From Prochlorococcus marinus str. MIT 1214 (lineage in GTDB: Bacteria; Cyanobacteriota; Cyanobacteriia; PCC-6307; Cyanobiaceae): a DNA stretch of 64,000 bases. The notes under the pieces were generated by a model. The model searched no databases, had not been told where the DNA came from, and was given only the letters and a program-made list of their open reading frames with translations. Each line of letters begins with the position of its first letter. Position 1 is the stretch's first letter. A program made the translations under genes and the position numbers. Of the stretch, positions 38,880 through 46,998 are shown one piece after another. The stretch is taken from NCBI RefSeq assembly GCF_027359355.1, contig NZ_CP114777.1, positions 558,001-622,000 of the forward strand, in the 5' to 3' direction.

Positions 38880-40274
38880 TCAAGAAATAACTCTTACAAA
38901 ATCAGGGATTTGCTCTGGCCAAAAGCCTTTTTGCTCTATCAACCAATCAATACGCGCTTTGTCCAAAATCTCCCCTGGAATCAATAAAGGTATCCCAGGA
39001 GGATAAGGGCAAACCATCTCAACTGAAATTCTTCCTTGAGCATCCTGAAGATTAACTTTCTCAAAATTAGAGCCCCAAGAATAAGAACATGACTTATATG
39101 GCTTAGAAACCATCTTGAAAGGTGGTCTTTTAAATAAAAAAGATTTTTGTTGACCAAAAGATGTAAGAATTTCGTTCCAAATTCTTAAAAATCTTTTTCC
39201 TAATTTCTTATGAGATGAAAAGCCAAGGCAAAAAGTTAGTGTCCCTGGCTCAGCTAATTCACCAATTATTCCTTTTTTTATAAAGCTTTTATCAACTTCA
39301 ATACCACTTAAACCAAATCTTGATGTGTGAAGAATAATTCTGAGTGGATCGCTATTTTTAAGAATAGGGACTTGTTTATTAATCAAAAAATTCTTTAATA
39401 ACTCAGCTTCTTCTATTCGGGAACTCAGTTTTTTTATCCCTTTAGATTCAATAAGTTCATTAATTGAACTTTCACATGAAGCTATCAACAAAGAACTTGG
39501 GCTTGAAGTTTGAAGCAACTCAATACTTCTCTGAATTTTAAATGGATCAACCTTTTCACCTTGAGACCATAAAACTGCGGATTGAACTAATCCTGGTGCA
39601 GATTTATGAAGAGAATGAACAACAAGATCTGCGCCAAAATAGATAGCTGACTTAGGTAAATCTGGTCTTATTTGACTGATTAGGTATGCTCCATGAGCCT
39701 CATCAACCAACACTGGTAAAGAATGTGAATGAATCTCCTGAATCAGAGATTCAATATCAGCAGAATATCCTTGATATGTGGGGTTCACTAAAACTACCGC
39801 TGCAATATCATTTTCGAGTTCATTTGCTTTTTTTAAAACCCTATGAAGCCATTTTCTATCAAAAACGGAGGCATGGCCTCTATCAGTTAAATAAGGGACA
39901 TCAAAAAGCAATGGTATTAAGCCTCCAAACAGGCATGCTTGAATACAACTTTTATGAATATTCCTTGGCATAAGAACAGCTTGACCAGGACAAGCTAAAG
40001 CGAGCAATGAACTTTGAAGTAAACCCGTCGCACCGTTAACTCCGTACCAACATCTATCAACACCCACTTCGATAGCAGAAGACCTTTGACTTTCTGCTAT
40101 TGCTCCTTCACGAATCAATGGGCCACCAATCTCAAAAAGCTCAGGTAAATCCCAAATACCTGGTCTTAGCTTCAATAGATTTTTTATCTTTTTGGGTAGA
40201 GCGTTACCTCTTCCATGGGCTGGCAAGAAAAGATTTTCGCTTCTATCTTCAGAAAGCAAGTTTAAAAGCCCCAT
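38880..40274 (-). CDS. Orn/Lys/Arg decarboxylase family PLP enzyme
   Basis: This 464-residue fold-type I PLP enzyme is related to the major domain of ornithine/lysine/arginine decarboxylases. Visible pieces are 'FLPAHGRGNALP', 'YGVNGATGLLQSSLLAL', 'VLVNPTYQGYS', 'VLVDEAHGAYL' (PLP Asp) and 'VVHSLHKSAPGL' (PLP Lys). It lacks the N-terminal wing domain of the large enterobacterial enzymes and is the short form usual in cyanobacteria and Gram-positives. The exact amino acid is not predictable. Cyanobacterial homologues are usually called lysine or arginine decarboxylases, and polyamine synthesis is plausible. Confidence 0.85.
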   Translation of the reverse strand: MGLLNLLSEDRSENLFLPAHGRGNALPKKIKNLLKLRPGIWDLPELFEIGGPLIREGAIAESQRSSAIEVGVDRCWYGVNGATGLLQSSLLALACPGQAVLMPRNIHKSCIQACLFGGLIPLLFDVPYLTDRGHASVFDRKWLHRVLKKANELENDIAAVVLVNPTYQGYSADIESLIQEIHSHSLPVLVDEAHGAYLISQIRPDLPKSAIYFGADLVVHSLHKSAPGLVQSAVLWSQGEKVDPFKIQRSIELLQTSSPSSLLIASCESSINELIESKGIKKLSSRIEEAELLKNFLINKQVPILKNSDPLRIILHTSRFGLSGIEVDKSFIKKGIIGELAEPGTLTFCLGFSSHKKLGKRFLRIWNEILTSFGQQKSFLFKRPPFKMVSKPYKSCSYSWGSNFEKVNLQDAQGRISVEMVCPYPPGIPLLIPGEILDKARIDWLIEQKGFWPEQIPDFVRVIS

Positions 40275-40369
40275 AGAATAAAAGTATTACCTAAAATCAA
40301 TGTAATTAATCAGTAAGCAAATCAAAAGAACTTCTTAGAAGGATAGCTAGAAGAACTTATTATGAATTC

Positions 40370-42016
40370 ATGAAATACGACTTCAAAAGAGATTTAATAT
40401 GGTTGATTTCAAAGCCATGGATATTGCTGCCAAGATTTATTCAGATAGTTGGCGCAATATCACTTCTATTAGCAAGACTTATTTTTCAAGGTTCAAGCAA
40501 TGATGATAAAACTCAAAAAAATCTAGCTAAATTTCTACTTAAGACTCTTGTTGGATTGGGTCCCTGTTTTATAAAAGTAGGACAAGCACTTTCAACCAGG
40601 CCAGATCTTATAAGAAAAGATTGGCTAGAAGAATTAACAAACTTACAAGATAACTTACCGTCATTCCCTCATGAAAAAGCACTTGAAATTATTGAAAGTG
40701 AGCTAGGGAAGCCACCAGATGAAATTTTTGAGGAATTCCCATCTAAACCAATAGCCTCAGCTAGCCTTGGTCAAGTTTATAAAGCACAGTTAACTAGTAA
40801 TTATTGGGTAGCAGTAAAAGTTCAGAGGCCTCATCTGATTTTCAACATTAGAAGAGATATCGTTATTATAAAAATACTTGGAGTTCTTAGTGCGCCAATA
40901 CTTCCTCTAAATCTTGGGTTCGGATTAGGTGAAATAATAGATGAATTTGGAAGAAGTTTATTTGACGAAGTTGATTATAAAAAAGAAGCTAATAATGCTG
41001 AAAAATTTTCGAACCTATTCCACAACAATAAGTCAGTAACCATACCAAAAGTAGAAAGACATTTATCGTCTGTGAAGGTGTTAACCACAAGCTGGATTGA
41101 TGGTACAAAATTAAAAGATAGAAATGAATTAATTCTAAATAATTTAAACCCATCAAAAATTATTAGAACTGGTGTTATCAGTGGAATACAGCAATTATTA
41201 GAATTTGGATACTTTCATGCAGATCCTCATCCAGGAAACATGTTTGCTCTTGAAGGTCATAATGGTGATTTAGGAAATATAGCCTATGTAGATTTTGGAA
41301 TGATGGACTCAATTTCAGAGGAAGACAGATTAACTCTTACTGGTGCAATTGTTCACCTTATCAATAATGATTTTCACTCTGTTGCGAAAGATTTTCAAAA
41401 GCTAGGTTTTTTAAATGAAGCAGAAGACCTTAAACCTCTAATACCTGTATTAAAAGAAGTACTTGGAAGTGCAATAGGTAAAGATGTTGCTTCTTTTAAT
41501 TTTAAAGAGATTACCAATAAATTCTCCGAATTAATGTTTGATTACCCCTTCAGAGTCCCTGCAAGGTTTGCTTTAATTATAAGAGCAGTAATTAGTCAAG
41601 AAGGACTTGCTCTTCGCTTAGATCCTGATTTTAAGATTATTGATTTAGCCTATCCGTACGTAGCTAAAAGATTACTTACTTCAGATACCAATGAGATGAT
41701 AAATATATTACTAGACGTTATTTTTGATCAAAATGGGCACATAAGAGTTGAGCGAATAGAGAATTTATTTGATGTTCTAGTACAAGATTCAAGCACACCT
41801 GCAAAAGAGCTTATTCCAGTAGCAGGTGCAGGTCTTAAGCTCTTAACAAGCTCTAGAGGCTCATTAATAAGGAAAAACTTATTAATGAGTATTATTAAAG
41901 ATGAAAGGATAGATACAAAAGATATGAAGCAATTAATCAAGCTAGTCCGAAAAACATTCAATCCTATAAGAATGGCTTCAGGTCTAACAAAACAAAATAA
42001 TACACAAGTTGCATAG
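40370..42016 (+). CDS. ABC1/UbiB (AarF) atypical kinase family protein
   Basis: This 548-residue ABC1-family protein belongs to the UbiB/COQ8 atypical kinases, which affect quinone and lipid metabolism. It shows 'LGPCFIKVGQALSTRPDL' (KxGQ motif), the Ala-rich loop 'PIASASLGQVYKAQL', 'VAVKVQRP' (ATP Lys), 'GYFHADPHPGNMF' (catalytic loop) and 'AYVDFGMM' (metal Asp). The hydrophobic part near residues 20-40 may anchor it. In cyanobacteria and plastids, members act in plastoquinone, tocopherol or stress-related lipid control. A small membrane protein gene follows after 49 bases. Confidence 0.9.
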   Translation: MKYDFKRDLIWLISKPWILLPRFIQIVGAISLLLARLIFQGSSNDDKTQKNLAKFLLKTLVGLGPCFIKVGQALSTRPDLIRKDWLEELTNLQDNLPSFPHEKALEIIESELGKPPDEIFEEFPSKPIASASLGQVYKAQLTSNYWVAVKVQRPHLIFNIRRDIVIIKILGVLSAPILPLNLGFGLGEIIDEFGRSLFDEVDYKKEANNAEKFSNLFHNNKSVTIPKVERHLSSVKVLTTSWIDGTKLKDRNELILNNLNPSKIIRTGVISGIQQLLEFGYFHADPHPGNMFALEGHNGDLGNIAYVDFGMMDSISEEDRLTLTGAIVHLINNDFHSVAKDFQKLGFLNEAEDLKPLIPVLKEVLGSAIGKDVASFNFKEITNKFSELMFDYPFRVPARFALIIRAVISQEGLALRLDPDFKIIDLAYPYVAKRLLTSDTNEMINILLDVIFDQNGHIRVERIENLFDVLVQDSSTPAKELIPVAGAGLKLLTSSRGSLIRKNLLMSIIKDERIDTKDMKQLIKLVRKTFNPIRMASGLTKQNNTQVA

Positions 42017-42065
42017 ATTATTTTTATAAAATATAATATCGAAAAATTCAATAGAAATTGAAACC

Positions 42066-42524
42066 ATGCTAAATAGCAATATTCAAAATATATTTACATT
42101 TATCTTAGTTAGTATAGATGATGCAAATGTGCCTAATATAGATCAATTTATTTCAGAATATCAACAAATAAAGCCTATTGAAGATCCTATTTTTTGGCTG
42201 TCTTGTGGTGCATTCATTTGCCTGATGTCTGGATTGATATTTGCCGACATAATGAAATCAAAATTAAATAATTGGTCGACAAAAAAGATATCACCAATCC
42301 CGCTAGAGAACCCCAGAACAATTTCAAGTTGGTTTTCATTCTTCACAGGGTTAACAATTATTTTCGTTAGCGCCTTAAGCATAATAAACTTTTCTATTAT
42401 TAAATCTTTAATTTTTTCTTCAATAATCTCAATTCTTTTTGGCATAAGCATGTGGAAAGCTATTAAAGATTTATTAGCCCAAGTAGAGGCCGGAACAGTT
42501 AAAGAAATAGATGAATTTTTTTAG
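42066..42524 (+). CDS. Small membrane protein, unknown
   Basis: The product is a 152-residue protein with about three predicted membrane segments: one near residues 41-60 ('FWLSCGAFICLMSGLIFA') and two near 88-130. A positively charged loop lies between, and the end is acidic ('AGTVKEIDEFF'). It shows no recognised family and is probably specific to marine picocyanobacteria. It lies between an ABC1 kinase gene and an rRNA pseudouridine synthase gene, on the same strand. Confidence 0.6.
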   Translation: MLNSNIQNIFTFILVSIDDANVPNIDQFISEYQQIKPIEDPIFWLSCGAFICLMSGLIFADIMKSKLNNWSTKKISPIPLENPRTISSWFSFFTGLTIIFVSALSIINFSIIKSLIFSSIISILFGISMWKAIKDLLAQVEAGTVKEIDEFF

Positions 42525-42605
42525 TACTAATATATTAAATCTATTGCATTTTTTTTTATCAACCTAATATAACAATGAATATAATAAATATATAGTTTAG
42601 GAATA

Positions 42606-43319
42606 ATGTCACTTAATAGATTACAAAAGATAATATCTGAGTCGGGTCTTTTATCAAGACGTAAAGCTGACTTACTAATAAAACAAGGTAGAGTAACACT
42701 GAATGGTAGAAGAGCTATTCTAGGAGAGAAAGCAGATCCTGATACTGATCATATTTTAGTTGACGGGAGAGATTTACCTAAGAAGTTAGATCATAAAGTT
42801 TTTTTATTAAATAAACCTTATGGAGTCATATCTAGCTGCCAAGATAATCATGGAAGAAAAACAATTTTAAGTTTAATTCCATCACACTTACGTTTTGGAA
42901 TGTATCCTGTGGGAAGGTTAGATTTTGATAGCAGAGGAGCCATTCTATTGACTAACAATGGAGACTTAACGCTAAGACTTACACATCCCAAGTACTCTCA
43001 CACAAAAACATATCTAGTTTGGGTAAGTGGTCAGCCAAGTAAATCAATATTAGATAATTGGAGAAAAGGAATTTTACTGGATGGTAAAATGACCATGCCA
43101 GCGCAAATAGAAGTATTAGATAAAGTTAATCACAAGACTCTTCTAAAAGTAATTCTCAAAGAAGGCCGCAATCGCCAAATTCGTAAAATAGCAAATCTCA
43201 TTGGACATCCCGTTCAAGATTTGCAAAGAACATCGATCTCAAATATAAATTTAAATGGACTGCAAGAAGGAAAATGGAGAGAGCTAAAGACAGAGGAATG
43301 GATTTCAATTATTAATTAA
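42606..43319 (+). CDS. rluB: 23S rRNA pseudouridine synthase, RsuA/RluB family
   Basis: This 237-residue pseudouridine synthase has an N-terminal S4 RNA-binding domain ('RLQKIISESGLLSRRKADLL') and a catalytic domain with 'VGRLDFDSRGAILLTNNGDL', where the Asp of 'GRLD' is catalytic. It also has 'LKEGRNRQIRKIANLIGHPV', as in RsuA/RluB/RluE/RluF. RluB (23S U2605) is the likeliest specificity from length and S4 domain, but RsuA-type targets cannot be excluded. It is followed by a RodZ-like gene. Confidence 0.88.
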   Translation: MSLNRLQKIISESGLLSRRKADLLIKQGRVTLNGRRAILGEKADPDTDHILVDGRDLPKKLDHKVFLLNKPYGVISSCQDNHGRKTILSLIPSHLRFGMYPVGRLDFDSRGAILLTNNGDLTLRLTHPKYSHTKTYLVWVSGQPSKSILDNWRKGILLDGKMTMPAQIEVLDKVNHKTLLKVILKEGRNRQIRKIANLIGHPVQDLQRTSISNINLNGLQEGKWRELKTEEWISIIN

Positions 43320-43333
43320 AATATTTGCATTTT

Positions 43334-43867
43334 ATGGTTTTAAATTTTCCTTTTAAAAAATCCTCATCACGCTTATCAGACGTAGCAGATAAATCTGTTT
43401 CAGATAATGATTTTTCAGATGCAATTAATTTATTTAAAACTCAAAGAAAGAAAGCTGGGATTTCATTACAGCAATTGTCAAAGGAGACAAAAATTTCAAG
43501 AAATGTATTAATAGCTATTGAAAATGGATGGAAAAAATATTTACCAGAAAAAACTTATTTAATATCAATGATCAAAAGTCTTGAGATTAAGCTCAATTTA
43601 GAAAAAGGAAGTTTAAATGGTTTATCAACACAAAAAGATAATGTTAATAATACCCCTAAGTTTAAATTTAATTTTTTAAATATAGACTTCCTGAATAGTT
43701 GGATTGGGAGCTTATTGTATATTATCTTTATGCTTTTATCTATATTAGCTCTTAATAGTCAACAAAGATATCTTATAAAAATAAATAGTATTTCGACTGA
43801 ACCCATAATTACAGAAAAGACTGTTATGAAAGATGTAAATACAATTAAGACTCAAAAAGAAGAGTGA
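43334..43867 (+). CDS. RodZ-like helix-turn-helix membrane protein
   Basis: This protein of about 177 residues has an N-terminal helix-turn-helix domain ('FKTQRKKAGISLQQLSKETK', about 34-53, with 'IAIENGWKKYLPE'). A linker, one membrane segment ('WIGSLLYIIFMLLSILAL', about 129-146) and a short outer tail follow. This is the layout of RodZ, which links MreB to the membrane in rod-shaped cells, but the C-terminal beta domain is missing. I prefer ATG at 43334 to a TTG three codons upstream. Its last 16 bases overlap the end of convergent malQ. Confidence 0.7.
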   Translation: MVLNFPFKKSSSRLSDVADKSVSDNDFSDAINLFKTQRKKAGISLQQLSKETKISRNVLIAIENGWKKYLPEKTYLISMIKSLEIKLNLEKGSLNGLSTQKDNVNNTPKFKFNFLNIDFLNSWIGSLLYIIFMLLSILALNSQQRYLIKINSISTEPIITEKTVMKDVNTIKTQKEE

Positions 43868-45366
43868 TTATATCTTTTATTTGCTTTAGCTAAATCACCA
43901 TACCTATTTAAAGCTTCTTGAATATTCGAATCATTTCTCGACAATCTCCATGACCAATTATTTTCTATTGTGCCAGGTTTATTTAATCTAGAGCTATTAT
44001 CAAGGTTTAATAAATCTTGCATAGGCGCTACGAATAATTTAGCTTTAGTTTCCATGCCAATTCGTATCAATTCCCAAGAAGTGAAATTCTCATAATCATG
44101 AATCCTTTCTCTTAATTGTTCTTTTCTGTCTTGATCCATTTCTCTCCACCAGCCTTGAGAAGTTGAATTATCATGAGTCCCTGTATAAACAACCCAATTT
44201 TCATCTTTAATATTCTCTGGCAAATAGGGATTATCTAAATTTCCATCAAAAGCGAATTGAAGTATCTTCATTCCTGCCAAATCACAATCATCGCGTAACT
44301 TTTCAACTTTTGATGTTATTAAACCTAAGTCTTCAGCAACTAAAGGAAGAAAACCACTACAATCTTTTTTTATTAAACCTAGTAGCTGTCTTCCAGGGGA
44401 AGGCAACCAGAAGCCATTCTCAGCTGTTTTATCTTTACCAGGAACTGACCAAAAAGCTTCAAGAGCACGAAAATGATCGAGACGTAAGAAATCAACCTGC
44501 TCTAGATGTCTTGAAATTCTTTTTCTCCACCATCTAAAATTACTAGCTTTGTGCCTGCTCCAACGATAAACAGGGTTACCCCAAAGCTGCCCAGTCTCAG
44601 AGAAATAATCAGGAGGTACGCCGCTTTGAAGGAATGTATCTGAATTACTTAAAATTGAAAATAATGATCTATTACTCCATACATCAGCACTATCTTTTGA
44701 TACATAAAAAGGGGCGTCTCCAAATAAAAAAATTCCTAGATTGTTTGCAAGTTTTCTGATTGATTTCCATTGCCTGTCTAAATGCCATTGGAGCAGATTA
44801 TGTCCTAACAACTCTCTCTGGTTATCTTTTTTCCAATTTTCTAATTCTTTCTTATCCCGAACTGCATATTTATCTGGCCATTCCCACCATGGAAGATCAT
44901 TGTATTGAATTTTTAGTTCCATAAATATTGAATGGTCATCTAACCAAAATTGCCTTGAGCACCAGATTTTAAATTCTTCTTGAATAGTTCTATGCTGTTT
45001 GTCCCAATAATCAACCAAAGAATAACGTAAGGAATTAACTTTTGAATTAGCTAATTGAAAATCAACTCTATTATCAGAAGAATCATTTTCAGAAGATAAA
45101 TTTTCTAGATTATTAGCTAAGAAACCGTCTCTAACTAAATCATCTTGATCAAGGAACCATGGGTTAAAAGCAAAACTTGATGGAGAACTATAAGGAGAAC
45201 CAAATGAATCGGTAGGGGCAAGAGGTAAAAATTGCCAAACTCCTATACCAGCTGAAGCAAGTTCATTTAGCCATACTCGCGCAGGGTTACCAAAACTTCC
45301 GCAAACAGGACTATCAGGTAATGAGGTTGGATGAAGAAGGATTCCTGAATTTCTTTCCAATTTCAC
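43852..45366 (-). CDS. malQ: 4-alpha-glucanotransferase MalQ
   Basis: MalQ transfers alpha-1,4-glucan segments and acts in glycogen and maltodextrin breakdown. The 504-residue GH77 enzyme has 'GILLHPTSLP', 'WQFLPLAPTD', nucleophile region 'FLRLDHFRALEAFW', acid/base region 'LVAEDLG' and 'YTGTHDNSTSQGWW'. Length is normal for bacterial MalQ. The start is GTG. It ends inside the convergent RodZ-like gene by 16 bases and is divergent from prs across a 626-base gap. Confidence 0.95.
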   Translation of the reverse strand: MKLERNSGILLHPTSLPDSPVCGSFGNPARVWLNELASAGIGVWQFLPLAPTDSFGSPYSSPSSFAFNPWFLDQDDLVRDGFLANNLENLSSENDSSDNRVDFQLANSKVNSLRYSLVDYWDKQHRTIQEEFKIWCSRQFWLDDHSIFMELKIQYNDLPWWEWPDKYAVRDKKELENWKKDNQRELLGHNLLQWHLDRQWKSIRKLANNLGIFLFGDAPFYVSKDSADVWSNRSLFSILSNSDTFLQSGVPPDYFSETGQLWGNPVYRWSRHKASNFRWWRKRISRHLEQVDFLRLDHFRALEAFWSVPGKDKTAENGFWLPSPGRQLLGLIKKDCSGFLPLVAEDLGLITSKVEKLRDDCDLAGMKILQFAFDGNLDNPYLPENIKDENWVVYTGTHDNSTSQGWWREMDQDRKEQLRERIHDYENFTSWELIRIGMETKAKLFVAPMQDLLNLDNSSRLNKPGTIENNWSWRLSRNDSNIQEALNRYGDLAKANKRYNHSSF

Positions 45367-45992
45367 TTTTTGTTATCTCTAAAAATACGAAAGAAATACT
45401 AATAATTCTATTTTTTTATTAAATTTAAAATGGATTCCATTGTGAGATGGGAAATCTTTTTCTTAAAAATCAAAAAAAATAAATTTAGTAATTAGATATT
45501 AACAAATCAATTAATAACTTAAACATTTATATAAAAACCAAATTTTTTTATTGAGTTAAAAAAACTCCTGAATATATTTCTTTCCACCAATAGCATTATC
45601 TAATTGAAAAGCTGAATAGGATTTCAAGAGAAGCAATCCAGACGAGTCAAGAACCAGCCTTAGATTAGTATTTTTTCATTTCAAACAAATTCTTACCTTG
45701 TAAAGACCCAAATACCTAAATCAATCTCTCTTTAAATGTGTGTTTTCAGCAAAATCCCGGTTAAAAATCATTAAGCCTTTACCTGAAGTCAAATTATTAA
45801 TGTTTTCAAAAGAAAATTCTTCAGAAGATATTTCATTTATTCAACCACCCCAAACAGAAGACATGACAGGGGTTTGCTGTTTCATAATAAGGAAAAATAC
45901 CTTATGAGGAAAAATTTAAAAAAGCATTTAGATGATCATGGATCAACATAAAGGTAGATTAGTACATATTATTTCTCGCTTGCGTTGGAACC
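45367..45992. other. 626-base intergenic region between malQ and prs
   Basis: This is the longest gene-free stretch in the window. It is AT-rich for its first 200 bases. In its right half there are two short plus-strand frames (45800-45907 and 45932-46024) and a small hairpin, ATAAGG/CCTTAT near 45887-45905. No tRNA or recognised RNA gene is visible. It should hold the promoters of both divergent genes and may include a long prs leader. Confidence 0.5.
45800..45907 (+). CDS. Possible 35-residue peptide upstream of prs
   Basis: An ATG at 45800 opens a 35-codon frame ending in TGA at 45907. The peptide is hydrophilic at the start ('MFSKENSSEDISF') with a Cys pair in 'GVCCFIIRK'. No family is recognised. 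It lies in an otherwise empty 626-base gap, and the end of the frame overlaps a small hairpin. It could be a real small protein or chance. Confidence 0.25.
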   Translation: MFSKENSSEDISFIQPPQTEDMTGVCCFIIRKNTL

Positions 45993-46024
45993 GTGACCAG
46001 TTTTATCACTGCAGCGCATCCTGA
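45932..46024 (+). CDS. Possible upstream peptide overlapping the prs start
   Basis: An ATG at 45932 (with a second in-frame ATG at 45938) opens a 30-codon frame that ends with TGA at 46024, 32 bases inside prs in another frame. The peptide is basic ('HIISRLRWNRDQFY'). An upstream frame overlapping a start codon is a known way to couple or limit translation. That is inference; coding potential is unproven. Confidence 0.2.
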   Translation: MIMDQHKGRLVHIISRLRWNRDQFYHCSAS

Positions 46025-46988
46025 GTCTACTAGTCTCAAACATGACACTAATAGACTCAGATTAATTAGTGGGACATCTAATACAGCGTTAGCAAAAGAA
46101 ATTGCGACTTACATGGGGATAACAAATGTCCCTCTAGTTTCAAAAAGGTTTGCTGATGGTGAACTCTATGTTCAAATCCAACAATCAATCAGAGGTTGTG
46201 ACGTTTTTCTTATACAACCAACCTGTGCTCCTGTTAATGACAGCTTAATGGAGCTTATGATCATGGTGGATGCTTGCAAAAGAGCATCTGCCAGACAAAT
46301 TACAGCTGTAATTCCATATTTTGGTTACGCAAGAGCCGATAGAAAGACAGCAGGTAGAGAATCAATAACTGCGAAATTAACTGCAAATATTCTTGTCAAA
46401 TCAGGGGTAGATAGAGTTCTAGCAATGGATTTACATTCGGCACAAATACAAGGTTATTTCGATATTCCCTGCGATCACATATATGGTTCTCCGGTATTAG
46501 TTGATTATCTATCAACTATGAAACTTGATGAAATCGTAGTCGTCTCTCCTGATGTAGGTGGTGTAGCCAGAGCAAGAGCTTTTGCTAAGCAAATGAAGGA
46601 TTCACCTCTAGCGATTATTGACAAGCGTCGTTCAGGGCATAACGTTGCCGAAAGCCTCACAGTTATTGGTGAGGTTTCTGGCAAAACTGCAATATTGATT
46701 GATGACATGATTGATACTGGAGGCACTATTTGCGCAGGAGCTGAATTACTTAGGGAAGAGGGTGCAAAAAAAGTTATTGCATGTGCATCTCATGCAGTTT
46801 TCTCTCCACCTGCTTACGAGAAACTTTCAAAAGAAGGCCTTTTTGAACAAGTTATTGTCACTAATAGTATTCCAGTTCCAAATAATTTAAATTTCTCACA
46901 ATTGAAGGTCTTATCAGTTGCAAATATGCTTGGAGAAGCTATCTGGAGAATTCATGAAGAAAGTTCTGTTAGCTCAATGTTCAGATGA
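45993..46988 (+). CDS. prs: Ribose-phosphate pyrophosphokinase (PRPP synthase)
   Basis: Prs makes PRPP from ribose 5-phosphate and ATP for nucleotide, His and Trp synthesis. The 331-residue protein has 'DLHSAQIQGYFDIPCDH' (signature), 'VVSPDVGGVARARAFAK' and the PRPP loop 'AILIDDMIDTGGTICAGAEL'. A short variable extension (about 20 residues) precedes the conserved 'RLRLISGTSN'. The start is GTG at 45993. It converges on pepN with a 10-base gap. Confidence 0.96.
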   Translation: MTSFITAAHPESTSLKHDTNRLRLISGTSNTALAKEIATYMGITNVPLVSKRFADGELYVQIQQSIRGCDVFLIQPTCAPVNDSLMELMIMVDACKRASARQITAVIPYFGYARADRKTAGRESITAKLTANILVKSGVDRVLAMDLHSAQIQGYFDIPCDHIYGSPVLVDYLSTMKLDEIVVVSPDVGGVARARAFAKQMKDSPLAIIDKRRSGHNVAESLTVIGEVSGKTAILIDDMIDTGGTICAGAELLREEGAKKVIACASHAVFSPPAYEKLSKEGLFEQVIVTNSIPVPNNLNFSQLKVLSVANMLGEAIWRIHEESSVSSMFR

Positions 46989-46998
46989 TTTTCTAAAT

